From Mangifera indica (lineage: Eukaryota > Streptophyta > Magnoliopsida > Sapindales > Anacardiaceae): a DNA stretch of 64,000 bases. The notes beneath the pieces are model-generated. The model had not been told where the DNA came from and ran no database searches. It was given only the letters and a program-made list of their open reading frames with translations. The translations under genes and the position numbers were made by a program. Shown piece after piece: positions 1 through 11,666 of the stretch. The stretch covers positions 6,200,001-6,264,000 of the forward strand of contig NC_058152.1 of assembly GCF_011075055.1 (NCBI RefSeq), given 5' to 3'. Each line of letters starts with the position of its first letter. Position 1 is the stretch's first letter.

Positions 1-2527
1 TTATATTTATATTTAAGTTAGTATTTTGAGTTTCAAGATGAAAGTTATAGTTTTTTGTGGTTATTAGTGATTAAGTTGTGACTTTGTTTGGGGCTAATAA
101 AGTTTGAAGTATGTTTTAAATAGATTAAGTGGATTTGAACAAATTTAAAGTATAAATTGTCAATTTTTGGCTTGGGAATCAAAGTTTACCATATGAAAAA
201 TGTTATATATACATATTTTTTGTACATAATTTAGATACACAGATAATGTATTATCATATGATTAGATGTTATTTTATCTTTAATTGAAAATTATAAATAC
301 ACACTAAACTTAGATGAAAATTATATATATACACATTTTTTATCTTTAATTGTCAATTGAAAATTATATATATATATTTTTTATATATGATTTGATACAC
401 AGATAATGTGGTTAAATGATATTATATTGCGATTTCACACTAAACTTAGATGAAAGTTACACCAACTTAAAAAAAGGGGATAATTTACATTTTAAAGTAT
501 ATTTTTTTATAATCAAGAAATTGCATGAAAAAGATTATTTTTATTACTTTTAAAAATTACCCATAATTATTTGGCTAAACCTTGAATTTGTTTATTTTTG
601 AGAGCTACCAGCCAATTTTTTTGGAATTTGTTTGTAGAATATTGCATCTAACCATAAAAGAAAATCTTAGGGTTTGCAGACATAAGTGGAATAATGTAGG
701 GTTTTCACACATAAATATAAAAAATGGCAATGAAATAATACAATATTTTGTACTAAAAATACGTGCCCTTGGATCATTAGTAATTATACGTGTAATAAAA
801 ATAGTTAGAAACCTCAATACCTAATAGTTAGAAACCTCAATACCTATATTTGATTGTTCTTTTTCTTTAAATTCGTCTTGAATATTTTTTAGAAAAAAAC
901 ACCTCTTTTGTTATTCTAACGAGACCATACTCCTCCACACTAAAGTTCTACAACGACTAGGGGACAAAAAGGTGGTAGACAATGTTATAGGAATTAAATA
1001 GATGTTACTTACCAAAAAAAGAATGAAGTATATGTGTTCGGATAACTACTAGATTGAGAGCTCGACTGTGTTATAAGAATTAAAACCTTATGATTGAGTT
1101 GTCATGTTTGTGAATTAATGTGTATACGAATGAGATCATAGAAAGTGTTTGCGATCCTTTGTTTTAAAATTTAAATTTCCATTCTGTTGTGTAGTAGGTT
1201 GCAAACACTTACAGAACGAACATTCTAATCATAAAAATGATCGCTCCTTATCTCTAGTTGTCCTTGTCCTCATGCATTAATCATAGAATTAAGATTGATT
1301 GATATGACATTGCATGAATAACATATCATACAATTGTCCCAATTGTATCATTTTTCAGATTTGTTTATCAACGTTATTGCAAATTGTATTGACTTTTGAC
1401 ATATCTCTTTCACTCTCAAACACATATCACCACAAAAAGATAAAGCTTTAGCATACCCATTGTGTTATCCATCACTAGTTGGATCATTATTGCCTCATGT
1501 GTAGACATGTCAAATGGGTTGAATTGGGCCATAGAGAAGCATGAAAAATGTCCTGACCCACACTGTAACAAGTCATGGGCAAACCATGGGCCTTCAAGGC
1601 TAGCCTTGAGCTTGGGCATCAGGCCAATGGTTGACCAGATTAGGGAGCAACTGTTCACTTTGAATTTTAAAAAAAAAAAAAACTTTTATAAGTTTTTTTA
1701 AGGTTGCAACCAGGCCCCAAGCCCCAAACCTCAACGACCACTAGCCAGGCTAATAGACATTGAGATTTGATTTTTTTAATATAAACCCACATTTCTCTAC
1801 TCTCTAAACCACACACATCCAACCTAATTTCTCATTCTCTCTATACGTTTTCTTCTTTCAATCTCTTTTACATTCAATATTTTCGTTATTCAATTTTAAT
1901 ATTTCACAATTTCTTTCTATATTCTATTCATTCAATTTTAGTATTAATTGTTTTGGTCTTTGGTTTAAAAAAATTAAATAAATATTTAAATTTACTAACA
2001 TAAATTTCCTTCCAAATTAATGTAGTCGAAGATCGTAAATTGCAAGTCAATTCTCCAAATCACATTTTGTTTATATTTTCAAATGGTGAAAATCATTTTA
2101 TAAGGAAATTAATTAAATTACCATATTTCATGGGTTATAAACAAATGTACCCATAATTTTATAGCTTAAACGAAAATACCCAGATTTTAAAGGAGTTAAC
2201 GAAAATACCCTAAATATAAAAAAAATATCAAAATTATCCTTCATTTATTCTATATAAATCGTATTTCTTCTTTTATCCATTAACATATACAATTTTACTC
2301 ATTATCTAAAAGAGATTTCAAGAGAGAGAAAAAAATTTGTGATCGTGATTTCGAGCGAGAAGAAAAAGTTCATGATATTAAGGTATTTATATATACAATA
2401 ACTTCAATCGTTTTTACTTTTATTGATAATGCAATTATATATGGTATCTTATATAATAACTTAGAATTGTGTATAAAAATTAAAATGATAAAAAATTATA
2501 AGGGTATTTTGTGATTATAATGGTAAG
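1..2527. other. Intergenic sequence without a recognisable gene
   Basis: AT-rich sequence with many stops in all frames. The short open frames near 582-824 and 1416-1701 overlap on opposite strands and show no domain I recognise, so I treat them as chance. A degenerate direct repeat lies at about 234-470. A GC-richer patch at about 1500-1740, with words like GGGCC and GGCCC, resembles diverged MITE sequence, but I could not find matching ends. Confidence 0.5.
234..470. repeat. Degenerate direct repeat, offset about 160 bp
   Basis: The word GATACACAGATAATGT occurs at 234 and again at 394. Each is followed by CACACTAAACTTAGATGAAA after AT-rich sequence. The copies differ in length between these anchors, so this is an old, imperfect tandem duplication of simple-sequence-rich DNA. 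Confidence 0.5.
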
Positions 2528-2651
2528 GGGTAAAATGATATTTTACAATAGAAGGTGCTAGATATATTAGATGATATTTGAGGATAAAATAATATTTTAC
2601 AATGAAGGGTGTTAGAGATATTAAATAATATTCGGGGGTAAAATAATATTT
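2528..2651. repeat. Tandem repeat, 54-bp unit, about 2.3 copies
   Basis: Unit 1 is 2528-2581 and unit 2 is 2582-2635. A partial third unit runs 2636-2651. Each begins GGGTAAAATRATATT or a close variant (GGATAAAAT in unit 2). The full units share the same order of sub-motifs and differ mostly by single-base changes. The short minus-strand open frames over this stretch follow from the repeat and are not genes. Confidence 0.7.
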
Positions 2652-2723
2652 GATGATATAAGGGTAAAGTGATTTTTTCAAAAATTAGTATCAAATTATT
2701 CAAAGTATATTAATAGTCACAAT

Positions 2724-3894
2724 CAAGGTTTTCAGAATCGGATTGGGACAAAAATCATTTTAAGTACTAGTTTCAATCGGAGCAATCAGACCATTTGGAC
2801 TGGTCGATTCAACCAGAATTCTAGTTTTATGTAAAAATAAAAAATAAAAGTCTAATTACATATGTTTTACATACTAAATTTTTATACTATGCTTACTTTT
2901 CACAATTAACAAAGTATATGCATTATTGAATATAAATCTAATAAGTAATAACCACTAACTTTGCATTAAAATAGAATATATGTATTAAACAAATCCAATT
3001 CAACAAATATATGCATTATTGAACACCCAAACAAAACATAAATCTAATATATGCATTAAATAAAATATAACACCAACCATATTATGAATAAAATACATTC
3101 AGTCCAGACATCCAATACAGATACATAATAAAATAACAAATTTGTAACATAAAATTACAAATTAACAATAAGAAATTAACCTATTATTAAACACCAAAAG
3201 TCATAACACAAATTGACAAGCACCAAAAACCAAAACTTGTTAAGTTAAAATTTAAAATATCACAATCTTGACTTGTTGTGCATCATTTGATTGAATTATC
3301 AAAAGAAAAAAAAATAAAAAAAAACACTATGCTAGGATCAATATGCTTCAAAGTTTCAATAAAGTTTGAACTTTAAACAAACTTCACAATTTAAACAAAA
3401 TGTTTACAAAGCCTTACAAATGACCAACCTATTGTCGTTGTCGCTGATGTATAATCGTTATCATAGCAACAACGAGAATTCGTTGTTGTTAGTCATAATG
3501 AATGGTTACAAATATAGTTGTGGATACTATTGTCTTGTGAGCCTATGATTGAAATTAATACCCCTCAGTGTCATCATATCTTACGGCAAAAGATGAATCA
3601 ACAACACTTTGAATTTGTGAAGTTGGAGAAAGTTGTCACTTGCAGCAACTCTGCTTTTGCATGCAAAGCAAGGAAGCAGCAAAAAAATAAAATGTTTTAT
3701 TTTATATGAAACCTTAAATCGAGAACTGCCTAAACTGGGTTGGATCATGGTTTAGGTGTGAACTAGTGGTTCGCTTGCGGTCTAACCTAATTTTAAGCCT
3801 AAAGCAATTATGTCTTTCACAATATTCGTCTACAGTGTTGGTTCACGGTTCATCCAATTCAATAGGTTGGTCTAGTCTGGTTTTTCAATCCTTG
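2724..3894. mobile_element. Non-autonomous hAT-type element with 8-bp TSD
   Basis: The left end begins CAAGGTTTTCAGAATCGG, and the right end read on the minus strand begins CAAGGATTGAAAAACCAGAC, giving an imperfect terminal inverted repeat. The flanks are GTCACAAT (2716-2723) and GTCATAAT (3895-3902), an 8-bp duplication with one mismatch, as expected for hAT. The 1171-bp interior is AT-rich with no transposase; short open frames at 3366-3709 look like chance. The subterminal sequence carries the 'accggttcaacc'-like words common in plant hAT MITEs. Confidence 0.72.
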
Positions 3895-4200
3895 GTCATA
3901 ATATGTAGTAGAATTATGGAATAGGTGTAATCATGCAATAGAAATAAAATCATGGAACTCAAATTTATTAATAAAATAATGTAACACAAATCTTTAAATA
4001 GTATTTTTGAACATGTTATTTATATTGATTATATTTGTACACTTTTATATGTCATTGTAGGATTAATCTAAATAGCAAGATATACTTCAATTAAATAAGG
4101 AGAATGGATAAAAAACAGTAACAATGTAATAAAATATGTTGGAGATAATAGGAAATTAATTAAAATTTTAAATCATACAACATTTGACGGATTAATTCAA

Positions 4201-6501
4201 ATGGTGAGCAAAAAGTGTAACATAGATCGAAAGGTAAACAATATTCAGATAAACATGAGACCAAGAAATCTTGACGACAACATCCCTATTGAAATTTCAA
4301 ATGATGAAGATGTAAAGATTCTTAATGGTCTCTTTAACCTCTTTAAAGAATGTGTTCCAGTTTTTGTAACAACTATACTTAATGTTCATAGTTATGAGGT
4401 TCAATAGGTAGATGAGGGTTTACAAGGTGACGAACCAAGTAGTTATCCACAAAATTATGAGATTAGTTTAGGAGGAGTTCAAGATATCAAGATTAATATG
4501 AAACAAAAATTTTCTAAAGAATACCTCGCATACTTAAATGATGTTCAAGTTATGTATTGTATAGAGCAGAAAAATTTGTTGGTAGTGTAACATAACATAC
4601 CTAAGGGTATTACAGGTAGCAATAAAAAAAAATTTCACATTCAAGTGAATTTGATAGAAAAGTTATGCATGATATTCCTGTAGAGGAATTGGAGTTCGAG
4701 AAGAAGACACATGTTAATTATGATATTAAAGGTATAAGTAGTTTCCCACAAACAAATTCTGATAGTGGGAATGTTTGTATTGTTGTATTTCATAGGTTAC
4801 CTAAATTTCCTAACCAATTATCCATATTTGCATCCATAAGTAGAGGAGTGCAAAGGGATAATGATTATCCAAAAATTGGTATGTTATTTATAAGTAAATA
4901 ACATGCCATTGATATAGTAATTTGAGATGCTCTTGAGAAGAGATATTAGTTTAAAGTGCACAAATTAGACACAATCGGATGAGAGGTTAAATTTCATAAT
5001 CAGTAATGTAATTGGTGTGCATCGGCAAATAAGGTGAGAGAAAGTGACGATTTCAACTACATCGTTTGGATTACCAACACACATGTTCTAGAGATAAGAT
5101 ATTACCTCACTATAAGCAAACGGGGTAGGGCAAATTTTAAAGACAAGATTTACATTAGTTGATCATGTTTATTGACCTAAGGAGACCATTATGAACATTG
5201 TTGACCAATATAAAATTGGTATATCATATGCACACACATAGCAAGCAAGAAATTAGACACTTCAATCATTAATAGGGCATACTGGAAGAGTCATTTATAT
5301 TGTTATCAGAGTATAGTTACAATTTAGTATGTTGTAATTTGGAGACTGTGACACAAACACTAATGAACAAACAGGAACGATTTAAATACTTTAACATAGG
5401 ATTGAGTTGTAGTATCCATGCATTCGAATAACATATTCGTCCAGTAATTTGTATTGATGTTATCTTCTTAAAAAGTAGATATATGAGCCAATTATCTATC
5501 GTTGTTGCATTTGATGGTAATAATCAAATATATCCATTGTTTTTTGGCATTGGTCATTGGGAAGATCACGACATATAATATTGGTTTTTAACAAAGTTGA
5601 AAGATTGTTTAGGTAAGGTACCTCATTTAGCAATAATTTCATATTAATATGTCATTATCTTCTCTAAAATGGCTGAAGTCTTCCCAAGTGTGCATCATGA
5701 CTATTATTGTCATTACTTTCATTGTAACATACGATCCAAGTACAAAAAAAATGCAAAAGTCACATGGATGTATTGGAAAGTAGCTACGAAATATACAAAG
5801 TATGAATTTCAAGAGATAATGAAGTCATTGTCCCATATGCACCCTAATGTAGCAATGTACATCAAGGCATATTTCCCAGGCCATATGTATAATATAATGA
5901 TTACCGATATCATCGAGTCATTTAATACACTTGTCAGACATGCTCAAGGTTTGTCTATTACTATGTTTGCCAAGTTCATTAAAGGTACATTACAATGATG
6001 GTTTTATGAAAGGAGAAATCATACAAGTAAGTACATGTTCAATAATATAACATGTTATAAATATGTTTATGTGTACTTATACTTAATTACTTACTATATT
6101 TGTTTATATTTAAATAATTTGTAGATGTTTGCACTAACTTAATAACATCTTGTGCAAAAGAGAAAATTGTCAAATGTGTGCGAAAGTCTTCAAACTTGGA
6201 GATGCGTCTTATTACATCTTTATGATATGAGGTTTTGGGTAGTGGCTAATACGATGGTGTGGTTGACCTTGCAGAGCAGACATATACATGCCAAAAATTT
6301 CAACTATCACAAATTCCTTGCAAGCATGCCATTGTCGTAGCAAGATATATGAAGCTCGCCACTTGTGACACTGTCTTTTACAATTTACACAGAGCCTGTC
6401 AATCCATTAAAGGATCAATCAAAGTGGTTGCATGTAGAGGAGTAGCGTGTTATATATTCACCATTTGTCCGTCATCATCATGCAGGACATCCAGCAAATA
6501 A
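4201..6501 (+). pseudogene. Mutator-like (MULE) transposase, heavily decayed
   Basis: Broken remains of a MuDR-type transposase spread over three frames. Recognisable blocks in order: an N-terminal part (4201-4407 and 4665-4901); the start of the MULE core near 5505-5560, reading AFDGNNQIYPLFFGIGHWED before a stop; the main core at 5669-5998, with FPSVHHDYYCHYFHCNIRSK and an FNTLVRHAQ segment; and a C-terminal SWIM-type zinc-finger remnant at 6259-6501, with TCQKFQLSQIPCKHAI. Intact SWIM fingers read CxC...CxH; the first pair is damaged here. Multiple stops and frameshifts rule out activity. Family knowledge: these proteins cut and paste MULE DNA in the nucleus. Terminal inverted repeats were not located. 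Confidence 0.85.
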
Positions 6502-7155
6502 AAACAAACGTCTTTCACAAAGTGAGGTTATTAAATAATAAATTTGTAATCGATGTTAGAAATCTGGGCTTACAAGATAGAATTGTAAGAGTCTTGTTTT
6601 GATACCTCAGTCCATACTATCAAGTTCAATAAATAAAAAGAAAGACTAGAAATAACTACATTTGTGATTGTTTTTGTTCATTTAGATATAAAATTTGTGA
6701 TTGTACTTGTTACTTCATATATAAAGTTTGTGATTTGTGCTTTTAATTTTATCTATAAAACTTACGATTGCACTTGTTAATGTATCTATAAAATTTGTGA
6801 TTATAATTGTTATATATGTGAATGTTGATTTCATATATCCATTTTTTGTCTTTTTTGTTGACTTGACTGATTGCTTATAGTAATTATATAAAGAACAAAC
6901 GCATATAAGTATATACATAAACATATAGACATACTAACACATATATAAATGAATGAACATATATAAATATACAAATGCATATAACATAAATGTCAATCTG
7001 TATCCTAAAAAAATAATTGTGTGGTTAAGCACGTGCATAAGTGTAACAAGTCTTCAGCCTCAAAGGATGAAGGTCGACCAAGTGTCAAACACTCGATGTA
7101 GCGTAACATGAACACACCATACTCCCCTGATAGGCCACCTACTGTTAGGGGATTA

Positions 7156-7760
7156 TATTGGTTAATCAAAGTGTTTAACAAATATTACAATATATACAAT
7201 TAACAGTGTACGTACCTCTATTATCAAAATAGATGTCAATATGGTATCTCTCCTCATTGTGGCCTTATTAACCCTAGGGCACTATCATAATGTCAACATT
7301 AATGAGTTAATAAGGAATCAAAAATCCAATATTGAATTCAAATATAACATATACAGACGATGTTATATTTACTTGAACTATCAAAGAACGTGTTTATAGA
7401 GAATCCTCATTGGGGGATCCATCATCACTGACATCCTATAACAATATTAATATTTCATATTGGTTAATCAAAATATTTAACAAAGATTACAATATATATA
7501 GTCAACATTGTACGTATCTCTACTATTGAAACATATGTCAATATGGGATCCCCCTTTGATATGGTCTCATCAACCCCAAGGCACTGTCACAATGTCGACA
7601 TTAATGAGTTAATAGGGAATCACAATAGAATGTTGAATTTAGATATAACATAGACAAACGACGTTATACTTATCTAAAGTATTAAAGAAGGTGTTAATAG
7701 GGAAACCTCATACGATGATCTCTCATCACCAATATCAAAAGTCAATATAGGATCGTCCCT
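7156..7760. repeat. Two-copy tandem duplication, 302-bp unit
   Basis: TATTGGTTAATCAAA recurs at 7156 and 7458. Corresponding words follow through both units: ACAATATATA, GTACGTA, ATGTCAATATGG, GGCACT, AATGAGTTAATA and TATAACAT. A weaker third relative may follow to about 7930. The unit seems to contain exon-plus-donor sequence of the minus-strand DUF1985 gene, so an exon was duplicated before or during decay. Confidence 0.7.
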
Positions 7761-9373
7761 CATAAAAAAATTGACACTATAACAATATCAACAATCACAA
7801 GTTAATAGATAATCAAAGTATTTCTAAAATAACATCTCCAAGATACTCTAATAGTTTAATACTTACCTCGACTGTAGGTGGAGATCTGAATGTGAGACCC
7901 CCCTTTGATGGTCCATTATTATCATCATGATGAGATTGTAACAACATATACAATTATTGTAGGGTTTACATGTTTGCATATTTAATTAACATGCATATCA
8001 TTAACTTTTTTACCTGCATGACAATATTTATGCGTAGATGAGATCATGTGTCCTTCAGACGAGTCATTTATCCTCTATACAAGTCATCTGATCTAATATA
8101 AGATTGCCCATCGAGCCAATGCAACATCAAAGTAATGAATGGAGAAATCATGTCCAGTGGCATGGGGATCATCTTATGTGTACTTGGTGGCAAAGGGTGA
8201 AAAAAAGGCTTTGGTGATACACGCTCAATGGCAGGGGTCATAACAAGGGCGTCAATAGGAGTGGGCTCTATGACAATGGGCTAAACAAAAGTCTCGATAT
8301 AAGTAACAATCGAAGAAACAATATGTATAGGAGTAGATAATGCTTCTCTTGATGAGAATGAGAAGGATGTTGATGAAGAAGACTATTTATCCAACATTCC
8401 TATCTATCGAACAATGTCATCAAACCAGTCTACGACTTTCTCAACCAAAGTTAAAACTAATAGGAAATTAACATTATCCTACAAATTTTGTTTAAGTAAA
8501 CTTTATTATACCTTATTCATATTTTAATTAATAACAAATTATTACCTACTGTATCTTCGATAAAGATAGTTAAGATAACATCTCATCCCAGAATATCTTT
8601 CATGTGCCAACATACGTGCAAATCCTAAAACTAATGTGATATCCACCTATTGATTTAGTGTGTCCAATATCTTGTATATCTAAAACTGTAATTTCAACTT
8701 AAATTGTTACACTAAAAAATTATAATAGTATTAAATCGTTTCTATTTTAATTATAATTTTTTTAAATTAAAAATGATACAATTACCTAGAAAGCTAACGA
8801 GAACCCCATGATACTATATTGTTTCATAAGATTCTCCTTCTTTTTTACAAGGTTGAAATTCATACAAATTCGGGAGATATTGTCATAAATAGATCAATAT
8901 GTCATCTGTCACACCCGTACTCTCCATGGGCATGCTTTGAAACTATTAAAATGATCAATTAGTTGTAATATCTTTTGGGGAATTGTTTTTCTCAAATCAC
9001 TCCCTAATAATCTCATGTGAAGATAATAAAATAGGGCCAACTTTACTGCATCAGTGTCGTCCTCCCCCTAAGGCCTCTATTAGAAAACATGATTTAGATC
9101 GACATATGTAACTAACTTATGCATGTGGAAATATGTATGTTAGATTCGATCTGTGGCTTTCAACAAAGTATACATGTCAATATCCAATATTCGATTGAAT
9201 CAAAGGCCTGTCATAATGGCAAACTCTTACAGGCTAAACTTGATGTCAACCTCATTAATTCTAAACCATAACTCATCACTCGAGTTCGCCTTGTTTACCC
9301 CTTTTAAGATCAAGGAGTGTACTAACACTCCACTGAATCAGCTTACCTTAAGGTCAAGGAAGTGCCCAAAACA
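7210..9373 (-). pseudogene. DUF1985-domain gene carried by the MULE, decayed
   Basis: Reading minus from 9373, one frame gives a DUF1985-like block interrupted by single stops: CFGHFLDLK, then a segment with LVHSLIL, then SDELWFRINEVDIKFSL, EFAIMTGL, KLALFYYLHMRLLG and a piece ending SLAF. A splice-donor-like GTAAT follows at 8785, so 8786-9373 resembles one exon. Further downstream (8500-8050) an almost open proline-rich stretch continues, and donor-like sites recur near 7867, 7515 and 7215. Family knowledge: DUF1985 occurs in Ulp1-protease-like genes carried by some plant MULEs. No Ulp1 catalytic residues could be recognised, so the protease part may be lost or in the duplicated 7.2-7.8 kb stretch. 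It converges with the transposase remains at 4201-6501, which supports both belonging to one element. Confidence 0.7.
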
Positions 9374-9743
9374 AATACATCAAAACATTTATAATTGCCT
9401 TTCTATCAATATTTTTTTAATCATGACTCCCACATCTCTATACCCATATATAGTAACTTGAGCCTTAAAATGTTTTTTGATAGAAAATCTCATTTCACCC
9501 TTTCTATTATCCCATTTTCTTTTTTGTAAGGCTCTCTGTAAAAAAATTAAATTGCAATTATATCAATTTTATATTAAAAATGAGTCAATCCTTAACACAA
9601 ATATTTTATTTAGAAAAACGGACATTAAATTCGAATTCTACACTTCAAAAAACCTTTAAATGAAAAAATTTCAATTTACCCTCTCATATAAAAAATATCA
9701 AAACACATATAATTAAAAATTTTCATTCTGCTTCCAACCCTCA

Positions 9744-10345
9744 CCACATGAATTTGTGTGGTTAGGGTTGGATTCAAGCCGAACCGAGCTCGAGCTCGGC
9801 TCGATTTATTTATGGGCGGCTCAAGTTTGACTCGAGCTCGACTCGAGTTGAACTCGGCTCGACTCGAGTTTGGCTCATTTTTGGCTCGGCTCGGCTCGGC
9901 TCATTTTTCATATCAAAACGATATCATTTTGTATATATATGGATCAAAACGACGTCGTTTTGTATAAAAAATTTTTAAAAAAATCTACCGAGCCAATCTG
10001 AGCCAGCTCGAGCTCGGTTCAAGCTTGATCGAGCCGAGTAGAGTCTGGCTCGTTTCGGGCTCGAACCGAGCCGAGCCGAGCTCGAGCTCGAGTTGGCTCG
10101 ACTCGAGTCTAGCCCTATGTGTGGTGGGAAAACTTTAAAAAATTGTAATTTACATGTTAACCACATGAATTCATATGTCAACTTATTTTAAAAATTTACA
10201 CTTTTGCCTTACACACAATTCAGTATTTAAAAACTTACACTTTGGCCCTAACCACATGAATTCATGTGGTCCAAAAAGTTTGAAAAATGCGTAAAATCTC
10301 CTCGCCTCCAAGAAATGTTATCATACGAATTCATGTGGTGAACAA
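9744..10345. repeat. Recurring palindromic word CCACATGAATTCATGTGG
   Basis: Versions of this 18-bp palindrome lie at about 9744 (with TTTG in place of TTCA), 10160, 10253 and 10326 (half only). The first is split by the hAT MITE at 9763-10117, whose target duplication is made from its right half. The surrounding sequence to 10860 holds no gene and may itself be a mobile element whose ends I could not define. Confidence 0.45.
9763..10117. mobile_element. hAT MITE, 355 bp, rich in GAGCTCGAGCTCGGCTC
   Basis: Begins TAGGGTTGGATTCAAGCC and ends with the inverted counterpart GACTCGAGTCTAGCCCTA. It is flanked by perfect 8-bp duplications TGTGTGGT at 9755-9762 and 10118-10125. The arms are GC-rich runs of GAGCTC/CGAGCC words, strikingly unlike the AT-rich surroundings. 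The centre holds CAAAACGACGTCGTTTTG, itself a palindrome. There is no coding capacity; open frames on both strands through the arms are by-products of the repeat. The whole element can fold on itself as a hairpin. Confidence 0.88.
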
Positions 10346-10920
10346 AAACGTCGCATGGTGATTGTCGATTTTGTGTGGTAAGATTTCACCTTCCAAACTT
10401 CATTTTTCAAATACCATTTCGTAAATAATCAACTTTACACCTGATCTAACACAAATATCCTAAGAAAATTAAGTCAAAACACCAACAAATCAAGCAATTT
10501 CATCAAATATTTCTATTCGAAACCCTAAGTCTAAACACCCAAATATTGCATCCAATCAACTAAATCTTATAGTAAAATGCATAAAAACATGATAAGAATT
10601 GTTTTACTAATCTTTTCATCAATTTTGGTTGCCAAAAACGTCACCAAATTTGCCTGAGAAAATTGGTTAAAGCATCTATGATTTCATGCACCCAAATACG
10701 CAATTTTGTGTGGCTGGGAAAGAAGTTTCATCGTTTTCTTCTTTTATTATGAAGGGCATTTTCGTCTTTACAATGAAATAAGGTAGTTTTGTTTACATTT
10801 AAAAAGTTTGGGCAAATGCGTTTTGACCCCTCAAGTTTGGGTAATTTAATTAATTTTCCCATTTTATATTACTAATTGTCGTATCTAATTAAAGAAAATT
10901 CTTTAATTTATCGATGCTAC

Positions 10921-11666
10921 CACAATAGACTTACTTTTTGTAACTACATCTTTGTGGCTTACCTTACACTTGAGTAAGAATAACTATATTCCATACGCTT
11001 CGCTAGTAAGAAGAATCAACTAACTCGCATGTTTGGCCTTCAAATAGTGTCACTTGTAATTTTTGCTATACATGTTACTATCACCGTTCTCTTAACGATT
11101 ATTAATAACATAATTTCTTTTTTGTTTTTTATAATTATTAGTAATCTTTAAAATATTATCATAATGAAAAAACTTAATCTGCTCTAAACGAAAAAAGATG
11201 TGCAATTGATTAGGATAACTTAACTTTTGTAGACTCAATTGATTGGTAATGGGTGCAATGTAAACATTGTAAGAGAGATCGTGTAAAGTTTATGTTAGAC
11301 AGTTTCTATTGTAGTGTTTACATTGTACCATTTCCTAATCAATTAGTTCTACAAAAGTGAAGTCATTTTAATCGTTTTCACACATTTTTCTTTTAGAATA
11401 TATTACGTATTTTCATTATCAACATATTTAAAAAAAAAAAATAATTAACAAAATTTTAAAAACAAAATAGAAATTAAGTTATTAATAGACATTAATGGAA
11501 TAATGACAATAGTAGGTATAGAAAAATGTGAGAGACATTATTAGACTATTACTTACACAAGTTATTTGGGTCTTTTTGGTGGTTAAACGTATGAAAAATA
11601 GTTATTCTGACAAGTGTCTGGTAAATCAAAGAGACGTAGTTAAAAAAAACAAATATATTGCAGTGT
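10921..11666. mobile_element. Fold-back MITE with arms of about 350 bp
   Basis: The left arm (10921 to about 11275) and right arm (about 11310 to 11666) are inverted copies along nearly their full length. Paired words include TAACTACATCTTTGTGG with the complement of AGAGACGTAGTTA, CATGTTACTATCACC with the complement near 11505, and CAATTGATTAGGATAACTT with the complement near 11335-11365. The loop is around 11280-11305. The outer ends read CACAATAGAC and, inverted, CACTGCAATAT. A 3-bp target duplication TAC (10918-10920 and 11667-11669) is possible but weak, so the superfamily stays open. Non-coding. Confidence 0.7.

Noticed and set aside
1500..1765. GGGCC/GGCCC-rich patch beginning TAGACATGTCAAATGGG, suspected hAT MITE
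   Set aside because: No matching inverted terminus or 8-bp duplication could be found around it.
9758..10181. Arg/Ser/Leu-rich open frames on both strands
   Set aside because: They are translations of the repeated GAGCTCGAGCC arms of the hAT MITE.
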